From Sphaerimonospora thailandensis (GTDB lineage Bacteria > Actinomycetota > Actinomycetes > Streptosporangiales > Streptosporangiaceae), in contig NZ_BOOG01000019.1 in the NCBI RefSeq assembly GCF_016863115.1, positions 62,001-126,000 on the forward strand: 64,000 nucleotides of DNA, read 5' to 3'. Numbering within the stretch: position 1 is the first letter of the stretch; each line of letters begins with the position of its first letter. The notes beneath the pieces are model-generated. The model was not told where the DNA came from. It searched no databases and saw only the letters and a program-made list of their open reading frames with translations. This document shows positions 38,072 to 45,949 of the stretch, piece after piece. Made by a program: the position numbers and the translations under genes.

Positions 38072-40848
38072 CACGTACACCTCCTTTCCATGCTGGTCGG
38101 GACCGTGGACCCGGCGGTGGTACGCGGGGAAACCCGCGCCTGGCACCGCCGGGAAGCTTGCGGAACGGGGGGCTCGAAGAACGGGAGGTGCACCGGTTCG
38201 TCGTGCAGCGCGGCGCCGAGAGCGAACAGCACGCCGGCGCTCCCGGTGGCGAAGTCCATGGAAAGGCGCAGCAGCTGCGCCCCGGGGAAGGCCAGGCCGT
38301 CCCGGTACGGAAGCTCATGCCAGGCCAGGCGGGCGATCTGCGCGGTGATGTGCCCGGCGATGTGCTCGTCGGGCTGTCCGGGCTGTCCGGACTGTCCCGC
38401 TCTGTCGCGGCTCCGCCAGTCGGCCAGGCAGGCGATCATCCCGGCCCGGCCGGCGAACAGCCCCGGCTGGATGTAGTACGGGAGCGTGGCCACCGGGCTG
38501 ATGGCCGCCAGCGCCTCGGCGAACGCCTCGTCGTCCCGATGGGCCAGATAGCGGGCCAGGACGAGCCCGATGCCCGCCGATCCCTCGTCGAGGTACGGAT
38601 TGGTCCGCCACCCCTGCTCCACCTGGAGTTGGCCGTCGTCCCGGGTGACGCAGCGGCGCAGGTCCTGTCGCAGCGCGGTGGCCGCCAGGTCGAGGAGCGC
38701 GGGGTCGCCCGTGCGCTCGTAGGCGTGCAGGAACATCAGCGCCGGGCCGGCCGAGCCGTACATGAGACCGGCGTGCGGGTGCTTGCCGCCGCTGATCTCG
38801 GGGACGTCGTCCGGCCCGCCGAGCCGGTCGGCCACCGCGGCCACGAGCCGGTCGGCCTCCTGCCGGAAGTACGGCTCGCCGGTGACGTCGTGCAGGTGGA
38901 GGAGGTTCAGCGCCATTCCGGCCAGACCCCGGTAGAGACTCAGGTCGAGGCCAACGCTCTCCGGGGGTGCGGTGCTCTCCGGGGGTGCGGTGCTCGCCGG
39001 GAACGCGGTGCTCGCCGGGAACGCGGCGTGTCGGCAGGCCAACTCGGCCACGTCGAGGGCGTCCTGGCGGCGGCCGAGCGCCAGCAGGGCGTAGGCCACG
39101 CCGTGCAGCCCGTTGTAGAAGCCCGCCTCCCGCCGGTCGGCGGACGCTTTGGCCCGCCTGACCAGCCACTCCTCGTGCTCGGGGAACCGCCCGGCCCCGG
39201 TCGCCGCCAGCGCGTGGAGCACGCCAGCCGCCCCGTTGGCGAGGCCGAGCCCGCCGTCCGGCTCGAACTGCACGATGTCGCCGGGGAACAGCCGGTCGTC
39301 GCGCTCGGGGGACGCGCTCGCGATGATCGCCCTCGCGATGGCGTCCCGTACGGCCGGCCAGTCTCCCGCCGTACCGTCCCCGGCCTTCTTCGGAGACCGG
39401 GAGGGCTTGGGGGACTTGGAGAGCTCGGAGCGCTGGGGCTCGGGCCCGAGGATGGTCCGTACGGCGGCCTCGACCGTCTCCGGCGGCACCGGGAAGGTCT
39501 CGATGACGAGCCGCCCGATCTCCACGGCCTTCGGCCGGTGCAGCTGCAGCAGCATCGTCGCCATCGGCGCGAACACGGCGAGCCGCAGGCAGGCCAGCGC
39601 GTACTCGTCTGCCGCCACGCCGGCCCGGTCGGGCGGCGGGACGAAGCCCGGGTTGGCCAGCGTCGGCCGCCTGCGCTCGGCGGCGAGCGAGGACACCTCG
39701 AAGTCGATGAGCACCACGCGGTCGCCGTCGACCAGGATGTTGAAGGGATGCAGGTCGCCGAAGACCACGCCGCGCCCGTGCAGGGCCGACACCGCCCGCC
39801 GGACCCGGTCGAGCATCCCGGTGGCCCAGTCCGCGTAGTCCTTGATCATCCCGGGCGTCCGGTCGGCCCGGGTCAGCGGGTGCCGCTGGGCGATGAGCTG
39901 GCTGAGCGTGATCCCGTCGATGTGCTCCTGTGCCAGGAAGTGATGGCCGCCCAGGACGAAGTGGTCGCGAAGGGCCGGCACGGCGTCCAGACCGGCGAGC
40001 CGCTCCATGATGTCGGCCTCGTGCCGCAGGCGGGTGACCGCGTCACGTCCGGCCGCGTCGAGACCGGCGTGCGGCCGCGCCTCCTTCAGCACCACACGCT
40101 CACCTGTCCGGGTGTCGTGTCCCACGTACACGCCACCGCCGTTGGAGAAGTGCAGCACGCCGTCCACCTGGTACGGCAGGCCCTCCAGCGTTACCGAGCT
40201 CCGGGCGGCCAGGTGTGGTTCGAGGAAGGCGGGCAGCCTGACCCAGGACGGCAGGGCGAAGGCGGGTCCTCTCACGTCGGGTACGAGCCGGCCGTCCGGG
40301 TCCTCGATCGCGAGCACCCGCTCCCCGGAGTCCGACACGCAGTGGCGTTCGGCGAATCCGCCGTACCGGACGAACAGCGGGCCCTCGCCGTACCGCAGGT
40401 CGCTCAGGATGTACGGACCCTCGACGCCGTCGAGGATCTCGGCGAGCTCCTTCAGGACGAGCTCGAGTCTGGCCTCGTCCTCCGGATAGATGGTGACCAG
40501 CTTGCCGCTCGAGCCGCGGAAGGCGTACTTGGAGTTCTGCATGGTCATGACCCGCCGGCCGCGGAGAAACTTGAAGGGCAGCCCGCCCGCCGTGCAGTAG
40601 TCCCACGCGGTGTCGAGCACCCGCTCCGCCTGCTCCCGGCAGGAGGAAATGTGGATCTTCCAGCCCTGTGCCGGCAGGGTGGTGCCGACCGGCGCGTAGT
40701 GCATCCAGGTGTCCGTCGCCTGATGCGCCCACCCTTCGGGTACGGGTCGCTCGGTTATCGCGAAATCGGGATGCTCTGTGCGCTTGCGGTCGAGAGTGTC
40801 ATAAAACACGGGATCTGCGAGGCAGTAAATTTCATACTTACTAATCAC
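38071..40848 (-). CDS. Class III lanthionine synthetase, kinase-cyclase (RamC/LanKC-like)
   Basis: 925 aa from the GTG at 40848, which has GAGGGG upstream. Domain order: N-terminal region (YEIYCLADPVFYD, GRRVMTMQNSKYAFRGSSGK) to ~210; protein kinase-like domain with VVLKEARPHAG (Lys), VVFGDLHPFNILVDGDRVVL and LIDFEVSS; then a LanC-like barrel with NGLHGVAYALLALG and HAGLMYGSAGPALMFLHA. The barrel lacks the Cys-His zinc ligands, as in class III. It phosphorylates and dehydrates Ser in the precursors and forms the rings. A repeat insert (FPASTAFPASTAPPES) lies in the barrel. Its stop overlaps precursor 2. Confidence 0.93.
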   Translation of the reverse strand: MISKYEIYCLADPVFYDTLDRKRTEHPDFAITERPVPEGWAHQATDTWMHYAPVGTTLPAQGWKIHISSCREQAERVLDTAWDYCTAGGLPFKFLRGRRVMTMQNSKYAFRGSSGKLVTIYPEDEARLELVLKELAEILDGVEGPYILSDLRYGEGPLFVRYGGFAERHCVSDSGERVLAIEDPDGRLVPDVRGPAFALPSWVRLPAFLEPHLAARSSVTLEGLPYQVDGVLHFSNGGGVYVGHDTRTGERVVLKEARPHAGLDAAGRDAVTRLRHEADIMERLAGLDAVPALRDHFVLGGHHFLAQEHIDGITLSQLIAQRHPLTRADRTPGMIKDYADWATGMLDRVRRAVSALHGRGVVFGDLHPFNILVDGDRVVLIDFEVSSLAAERRRPTLANPGFVPPPDRAGVAADEYALACLRLAVFAPMATMLLQLHRPKAVEIGRLVIETFPVPPETVEAAVRTILGPEPQRSELSKSPKPSRSPKKAGDGTAGDWPAVRDAIARAIIASASPERDDRLFPGDIVQFEPDGGLGLANGAAGVLHALAATGAGRFPEHEEWLVRRAKASADRREAGFYNGLHGVAYALLALGRRQDALDVAELACRHAAFPASTAFPASTAPPESTAPPESVGLDLSLYRGLAGMALNLLHLHDVTGEPYFRQEADRLVAAVADRLGGPDDVPEISGGKHPHAGLMYGSAGPALMFLHAYERTGDPALLDLAATALRQDLRRCVTRDDGQLQVEQGWRTNPYLDEGSAGIGLVLARYLAHRDDEAFAEALAAISPVATLPYYIQPGLFAGRAGMIACLADWRSRDRAGQSGQPGQPDEHIAGHITAQIARLAWHELPYRDGLAFPGAQLLRLSMDFATGSAGVLFALGAALHDEPVHLPFFEPPVPQASRRCQARVSPRTTAGSTVPTSMERRCT

Positions 40849-40889
40849 CAGATGTCCCCTCAGGCCGGTCGCAATAAAGAATTCCGGAA

Positions 40890-40920
40890 ATATCTGGACT
40901 GGCCAAGTTACTCCAGTCAA
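40890..40920 (-). promoter_or_regulatory. Promoter/operator region of the lanthipeptide operon
   Basis: Upstream of the kinase-cyclase start, an inverted repeat GACTGG-N10-CCAGTC (40897-40918) overlaps a TTGACTGG -35-like sequence. An AGATAT -10-like box lies at 40895-40890 on the minus strand. The region is AT-rich for this genome. It is a natural target for the RamR-like regulator, but the binding is inference. Confidence 0.45.
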
Positions 40921-41009
40921 CATTCATGTGTGAGAACATCACAGGACTAACCATGATTAGCGTCACGGGTTCCACATGAGTGACGCCTCCCGCACCCTCC
41001 CTCTCCGCC

Positions 41010-41255
41010 GTGATCTTGCAAATGCTCGCAAGCCATGGCGCCGAGCAGGCGGTTTGGTGTTCGTGATCTTGAGTTTCTCGCATGTCTGCCGTGTGACCGG
41101 GCGAAATCTTCTTGGCGATCTTGTACTTCGATGCCGACTGCAAGATCACCGAGTGAACAGGCGCAGGTCGGATGGCCTGCTTGCGAGTTTCTGCAAGATC
41201 ACGAAATGGATCTGGGCAGCTCAGGAGCCCAATTTGCGAGAAACTGCAAGATCAC
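41010..41255 (+). repeat. 246-bp symmetric five-turn repeat element, copy B
   Basis: Same length and same internal geometry as copy A: forward motifs begin at 41010 and 41063, a central dyad spans 41115-41149, and reverse motifs end at 41202 and 41255 (steps 53, 52, 34, 53, 53). Motifs are GATCTTGCA + CTCGCA, and TGCGAGAAACTGCAAGATC in reverse. Sequence between motifs is largely different from copy A, except short words such as GTCTGCCGT and GAGCAGG. It lies between the kinase-cyclase promoter and the 3' end of the short histidine kinase gene. Confidence 0.9.
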
Positions 41256-41297
41256 GGCAAGGTGGGGGTGCCGAGGTGGGGGGGTGTCAAGGTTGGG

Positions 41298-42053
41298 TTA
41301 TCGGGGGGACGGGGTCGGGATCTCGGCGGTCAGCCGGAACCAGCCGTCCGAATCGATGACCGTGGTGACGGTGCCGCCCAACTCGGCGGCCCGGCTGCGG
41401 AGGTTGTGGATGCCGCTGCCGGCGCCCGGCGCCGTGAGGGGGCCGACGCCGTCGTTCGCGACGCTCAGGCAGACCTGGGAGTTCGTCCCCTTCGCCTCGC
41501 CGGCCCCGCTCATCTCGACCAGCGTCATCTTGATCACACAGAGGCTCGCACGGCTGTGCCGCAGCACATTCGTCACGGCCTCGCGCACGGTGACCGCGAG
41601 CATCGCGTTCAGCTCCGGCGCCAGCTCGACCTCGGACGCCTCGACCTCGCAGCCCGTGCCGTACGCGGTGAGCACCGCCCTGGCGTTGACGAGCTCCGAC
41701 CACAGCGAGATCTCCTGGTACGACCGGGTCACGTTGCGGATGTCGGTCGCCGCCTGCCGGATCGACTCGATCGCCTCGGCCAGCGCCGCCCGCGTGGGGG
41801 AGTCCTCGTCGGCGCGGCGATAGGCCAGTTCGCTCTTCAGGGAGGCCAGCCACAGGCGGCTGCCGAGCAGGTCGTGGACATCCCTGGCGAGCCGCTGCCT
41901 GGCCTCGGCGGCGGCCTGCCGTACGGCCTCGGCCTGCAGTGCGCTCAGCCGCCGTAATCGCCGCGCCAGCAGCATCGGCAGCACGAAGAGCGGCACACCG
42001 ATGATGACGAGCGCGATGAGCACAATCGGACTGGACATATCTGCGCTGGGCAA
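41298..42053 (-). CDS. Short NarL-type histidine kinase
   Basis: 251 aa from the TTG at 42053, which has GGAGGA seven bases upstream. One N-terminal membrane helix (SPIVLIALVIIGVPLFVLP) is followed directly by a HisKA_3 segment (RLARDVHDLLGSRL, phospho-accepting His) and a HATPase domain (REAVTNVLRHS, VANDGVGPL, GIHNLRSRAAELGG). It has no sensory domain. No response regulator is adjacent; the nearest orphan regulator is at 33278, across the lanthipeptide operon, so they may be partners. Confidence 0.88.
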   Translation of the reverse strand: MPSADMSSPIVLIALVIIGVPLFVLPMLLARRLRRLSALQAEAVRQAAAEARQRLARDVHDLLGSRLWLASLKSELAYRRADEDSPTRAALAEAIESIRQAATDIRNVTRSYQEISLWSELVNARAVLTAYGTGCEVEASEVELAPELNAMLAVTVREAVTNVLRHSRASLCVIKMTLVEMSGAGEAKGTNSQVCLSVANDGVGPLTAPGAGSGIHNLRSRAAELGGTVTTVIDSDGWFRLTAEIPTPSPR

Positions 42054-42277
42054 GTGGTGATCCTCCAGTCGGCCGCGCCGGAAGATCGGCCTTGCCTTTC
42101 GGTTTACATGCCAGATCTTGTCATACTAATCGCGAAATAGGATGGCTTGGCGAACGCCGGATTCCGGTCCACCGCGTCTTCCCAGGAGAATCCGTGAATT
42201 CGTGGAAATCGCCCGGCAATTCGGATGCCCGGAAATATGTCGGGAAAATCCGGGGACGCACGGTCTCCCGCTCGCCG

Positions 42278-43357
42278 TCACGAGACCGATCGAGAGGCCG
42301 TGTCCCCGGCGGGCAGCGACCTGGCGCCGATCACGGCGAGCGTGAGACCGCACAGCAGGAGCGCGATGACTTGCGCGACGGTCACGGCGTTCATCGTCTC
42401 GGTGATCTGGTCGCCCGAGCCAGGGTTGAGGTAGGAGAGCCGGGTCAGCGCCACGGGCACGGTCAGGATCGCCAGCGCCAGCGCCACAGCGGGGGAGCGC
42501 CGCCGGGGCGCGGACAGGTGCGCCACGAAATATCCGGCACTCGCCACCAGCAGCGCCAGGCAGGACAGACCGGAGGGCAGCAGCCATGGCCATACCCACG
42601 CCCACATGTCGGGCCACTGCGGCGAGCGGCTCGCCGCAGTGGCCCATTCTGACAGCACCATGAGGATCAGGAAGAGCGCCGCCCCGGCGATCAGGGGGAG
42701 CACCGCCACCCGTCCGAGGTGGCGGTGCGCCGGGGCGTCCCGATGGAATCCGACCAGCAGGGCGAGCGCGGGGACGACGAGCATGAGGGACTGGATCACC
42801 CAATGGGTGAGAAACGGCGGCTGGTGCGCACCCGCCCATACCACGGCGAAGTCGGCGCAATGTGCGATGAGGCCGAGCACCGCGGCGACCTTCGCGACGC
42901 GTGGACGGCCGCGGACCAGGGCGACATAGCCGACGATCCACAGGGCGGGCGCGAGGTCTCTGGACAGGTGCCACGCCCGCTCCGCCGACCCGGGCTCCCC
43001 GAACGGCATCTCGCCGTGCGCGTACGGCATGGGGAACACGCCATAGGCGCCCAGGGCCTGCGCCAGGTAGACGCAGCTCATCGTTGCCTGGAAGGCCAGG
43101 CCGAGCAGGGCGGTCAGCCGTACGGCCCGGCCCCAGGCGATGCTCCTCGGCGCCGCGCCCGCGCCACCCAGACGGACCCGCACCGCGAGCGCGGCGATGC
43201 TGGCGATCTCCGGCCAGCGCGGCCGGGCGTCGTCGTCGTCCGCGGCCGGTCCCGCGCCGTCCAGGAACGCCGAGACCATCTCCTCCTCGCGCTCGGCGCG
43301 GTAGCTCGCCGGCAGCAGCCGCAGCACCCGGCGGTAGCGATCCTCCAGAAGGCTCAT
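42278..43357 (-). CDS. Membrane protein associated with PadR regulator
   Basis: 359 aa. A cytosolic start (YRRVLRLLPASYRAEREEEM) typical of proteins encoded beside PadR regulators is followed by about eight membrane helices. The ATG overlaps the PadR stop by 4 bp. Function unknown; the N-terminal motif is also found in DUF1700-like membrane proteins. The 224 bp between its stop and the kinase start hold only a near-palindrome TGCCAGATCTTGTCA at 42109-42123. Confidence 0.75.
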   Translation of the reverse strand: MSLLEDRYRRVLRLLPASYRAEREEEMVSAFLDGAGPAADDDDARPRWPEIASIAALAVRVRLGGAGAAPRSIAWGRAVRLTALLGLAFQATMSCVYLAQALGAYGVFPMPYAHGEMPFGEPGSAERAWHLSRDLAPALWIVGYVALVRGRPRVAKVAAVLGLIAHCADFAVVWAGAHQPPFLTHWVIQSLMLVVPALALLVGFHRDAPAHRHLGRVAVLPLIAGAALFLILMVLSEWATAASRSPQWPDMWAWVWPWLLPSGLSCLALLVASAGYFVAHLSAPRRRSPAVALALAILTVPVALTRLSYLNPGSGDQITETMNAVTVAQVIALLLCGLTLAVIGARSLPAGDTASRSVS

Positions 43358-43692
43358 GCCGTTCCTCCCGCGTGCCGGGCGCGCAACCGTTCCGTCGCGT
43401 AGCGGGCGTGCTCGGCGAGCCGTACGGCCTCCGCCTCCAGCGCGCGGGCGCCACGGTCGGTGAGCCGGTAGTAACGCCGCAGCCGCCCCTGATGGGCCTC
43501 CTCGCGGTCGAGTGTCACCAGTTCGTCGGCGGACAGCCGGTCGAGCACTCCGTACAGAGTGCCGATCCTGAGTTGCACGCGCCCCTCGGAGAGCCGCTCG
43601 ACCTCCTGAACGACCCCATAGCCGTGCCGAGACTCGTCCGCCAGCGCGGTGAGGACGAGGAACGCCTGCTCCGTCATGCCCCGTGGCTTCAT
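43354..43692 (-). CDS. PadR-family transcriptional regulator
   Basis: 112 aa, a winged-helix repressor: MTEQAFLVLTALADESRHGY, then GRVQLRIGTLYGVLDRLSAD and EEAHQGRLRRYYRLTDRGAR. These are the PadR HTH and wing. A longer start (MLRDMKPRG at 43704) would run into its own operator, so I prefer 43692. It overlaps the membrane protein gene by 4 bp, and a perfect inverted repeat lies directly upstream, so it probably represses its own two-gene operon. Confidence 0.92.
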   Translation of the reverse strand: MKPRGMTEQAFLVLTALADESRHGYGVVQEVERLSEGRVQLRIGTLYGVLDRLSADELVTLDREEAHQGRLRRYYRLTDRGARALEAEAVRLAEHARYATERLRARHAGGTA

Positions 43693-43700
43693 GTCTCTCA

Positions 43701-43725
43701 GCATATCTTGGCAGACAAGATATGC
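43701..43725 (-). promoter_or_regulatory. PadR operator (perfect inverted repeat)
   Basis: GCATATCTTG (43701-43710) and CAAGATATGC (43716-43725) form a perfect 10-bp inverted repeat with a 5-bp spacer. It lies 9 bp before the PadR start codon, the usual place for PadR autoregulation. Confidence 0.75.
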
Positions 43726-43736
43726 AAGTGAACGCC

Positions 43737-44903
43737 TCAGTTTGTGATGGGGAGGGTCGCTTCGGCGGCGGCGCGTTCCCGCACCCGAGCGACGACCGCC
43801 GACTTGGTGAACTCCCGGTTCACCCGAACCAGCCAGGCGCTCTCCGAGGTGAGCGAAGGATCCACGTCGTGGAAGGGGTGCTCGGCGTCGTAGCTGTGCC
43901 CGGTGGCATAGCCGATCAGGGACGCCGCGATCACGGCGGCCTCCAGGGTGGCCGGATCCACCGCCGGTCCCACCCACTGTGGCACGGCCGGGTGCGCATA
44001 TGGCCGGAGCGTGAGCTGCGCGTCCCGGATTTCGATGATCCGTCGATAGAGGGCGAACTCGGCGTTGCGCAGCACGTTCGCGGTTGTGATCAACGCGACC
44101 TGCGGTTGGGCTGTCCGCAGAGCCGTCCACAGAGGACCTATCTGTCGATGCCGGATGAAGGTCCGCACCCAGCGCAGCGGCGCGGCCAGCCACGTGCCCC
44201 AGGCGGTGAGAGTCGCCCCGATGAGCCAGAGCGGTACGCACATGGAGCCGATGATCGAACCGACCGGAACCATCGTGGCCAGTGACTGCCCGGTGAGCAG
44301 CGTGATCACCGGCCGGACTCCTGACCAGGCGGCCCAGATGATTCCGATACCGGCTCCAGCGACGACGAACCGCAATCCGACCCGAAGGGTGGTGGTTTCA
44401 GCGTGCGGCACATAACGGCCGATGGTACGCATGAACGCCATCGCACAAACCGTGACATAGAGGAAAAACACCACCAGGTAACCCACCACCAGCGGGTTGG
44501 TGGAGTAGACGTTGACGAAGTTGAGCGTGTAGGTGGTGCCGGCGGCGATCAGCAGTCCGGCCATCAGGGTCACCGCCGCGGCGAGGATGATTCCGTACCG
44601 GCGCAACCACCGTTTCGTGCGCTCCGGGGTGGCGACGCTGTAACCGAGAGCGCCGAGAAAGTAGGCCGCCGCCATCTCCAGGGCATTGCCGACGAACCGG
44701 GCCGTGTTGGGCACCGGTTCGAAGCGGCTGACCAGGTTCAGCGTCGGGTGCGCCATGATCGCCATGGCCAGCCCCATGCAGAGGAAGAAGGCCGACAGAT
44801 AGTGCAGGCCCAGCGCCCGCTGGTCACGGCGTACGCGGAACAGCTTGTAACCCGCGACGACGACGGCGAGTGCGCAGGCGCTGTAGTTCGGCCAGTGAGG
44901 CAT
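43737..44903 (-). CDS. DUF6545 / MAB_1171c-type membrane protein
   Basis: 388 aa. Seven to nine membrane helices occupy the first ~245 residues (YSACALAVVVAGYKLFRVRR, LHYLSAFFLCMGLAMAIM, GIILAAAVTLMAGLLIAAG). A cytosolic C-terminal part (RTFIRHRQIGPLWTALRTAQ, LYRRIIEIRDAQLTLRPY) is typical of MAB_1171c-like putative transporters. It lies 3 bp after the ImmA-like gene, the third member of a common actinobacterial XRE-ImmA-DUF6545 module. Family name from memory; function unproven. Confidence 0.8.
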   Translation of the reverse strand: MPHWPNYSACALAVVVAGYKLFRVRRDQRALGLHYLSAFFLCMGLAMAIMAHPTLNLVSRFEPVPNTARFVGNALEMAAAYFLGALGYSVATPERTKRWLRRYGIILAAAVTLMAGLLIAAGTTYTLNFVNVYSTNPLVVGYLVVFFLYVTVCAMAFMRTIGRYVPHAETTTLRVGLRFVVAGAGIGIIWAAWSGVRPVITLLTGQSLATMVPVGSIIGSMCVPLWLIGATLTAWGTWLAAPLRWVRTFIRHRQIGPLWTALRTAQPQVALITTANVLRNAEFALYRRIIEIRDAQLTLRPYAHPAVPQWVGPAVDPATLEAAVIAASLIGYATGHSYDAEHPFHDVDPSLTSESAWLVRVNREFTKSAVVARVRERAAAEATLPITN

Positions 44904-44906
44904 CTT

Positions 44907-45410
44907 TCACCGCGTATCGAAGATCGAGCCCACGCGGGCCAGGCCGTCCGCGATCTCGGGGGCGACCGATCCGGCCTGCCGCCGACGGGCCCGTTGCGCG
45001 ATCATCGAGGCGACCAGTTCGGCCTCCTGCTCCTCCGCCGCGGAGTAGTCGGTCCGGCCGAGCACCCGCCGGACCAGGTCGCCGCTGAGGTGGGGAACAA
45101 GGAGTTTGGGCAGGAAGTCGAGCTTGGCGTCGCCGATGTGTCCGCAGAGCAGATGTCCCGCCTCGTGTAGCAGGATGTGCTCCCGGTGTAATCGGGTGGT
45201 GCTGGTAGCATAGAAAATGTAGTCGATTTCGTCGGTGGCGACGAGCACACCGCATTGCATGGCGGTGCCCGGCATCGGCACGAGTTCGACGACCCGGCCA
45301 CGCTGCTCGGCGAGCGCGGAGATGAACCGGTCGGGATCGAAAGGCGCCGGGATCGATAACTGATCGACGATCAACTGGCACTTGCGCCAGACGGTTCGGT
45401 CAATCACCAT
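44907..45410 (-). CDS. ImmA/IrrE-family metallopeptidase-like protein
   Basis: 167 aa with the zinc motif HEAGH in REHILLHEAGHLLCGHIGD. The start is an ATG that overlaps the XRE gene by 11 bp. ImmA/IrrE peptidases usually cleave a partner repressor, here most likely the XRE protein made from the gene just before it. The C-terminal SAAEEQEAELVASMIAQRAR contains the third ligand glutamate of this family. Confidence 0.88.
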   Translation of the reverse strand: MVIDRTVWRKCQLIVDQLSIPAPFDPDRFISALAEQRGRVVELVPMPGTAMQCGVLVATDEIDYIFYATSTTRLHREHILLHEAGHLLCGHIGDAKLDFLPKLLVPHLSGDLVRRVLGRTDYSAAEEQEAELVASMIAQRARRRQAGSVAPEIADGLARVGSIFDTR

Positions 45411-45840
45411 CGTGCTCCGCCGGCCCCTTGCGGAGTTCTTCCCGCCGCCTGATCGCCTCGATCACGTCGCTGATCGTGTCGAGCCCTTCGGGTGACAGCG
45501 TGACCGCGCGCAGCGCGATCTGGCGTACCGCGTTGTCGCGTAGTGCCCCGAGGAGTTCCAGCTCTTCAGCGATCCGCTCGCTTTGCTCGTCATCGAAGAA
45601 GTAGGCCGGTGGAACCTGAAAGAACTGGGCGAGCGCTTCCAGGTGACGCTTTGTCGGATTGGTCCGGCGGCCATTGCGCAACTGCCACAGATAGGTGGCG
45701 GAGAAGCTTTCCCCGGTCGCCTCCCGGCAGGCGCTGGCCACTTCCTCGTTGCGGTACTGCTCCCGGTCTGGGCGCAGGACAACCTCGAAAAGCCGGTCGA
45801 TCTTTTCGGCGAGGGACGATCGGACGGGTGGCTCGACCAT
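45400..45840 (-). CDS. XRE-family HTH regulator
   Basis: 146 aa. An XRE helix-turn-helix occupies residues ~25-75 (EEVASACREATGESFSATYL, WQLRNGRRTNPTKRHLEALA), followed by FFQVPPAYFFDDEQ and a helical C-terminus. This is the standard partner of the ImmA-like peptidase and DUF6545 gene downstream. It is probably the repressor of its own operon. The start is an ATG (MVEPPVRSSLAEKID). Confidence 0.9.
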   Translation of the reverse strand: MVEPPVRSSLAEKIDRLFEVVLRPDREQYRNEEVASACREATGESFSATYLWQLRNGRRTNPTKRHLEALAQFFQVPPAYFFDDEQSERIAEELELLGALRDNAVRQIALRAVTLSPEGLDTISDVIEAIRRREELRKGPAEHDGD

Positions 45841-45949
45841 TCGGTCACTCTTCCCTTCCGTGACGCACGAATGCCGCCGTGCCGGTTGGCGGGCCGCCGG
45901 TTCCGGTCATTGTAGTGCCGCGGCCACCGGCCCTTGCCCGGCCGCAGTG

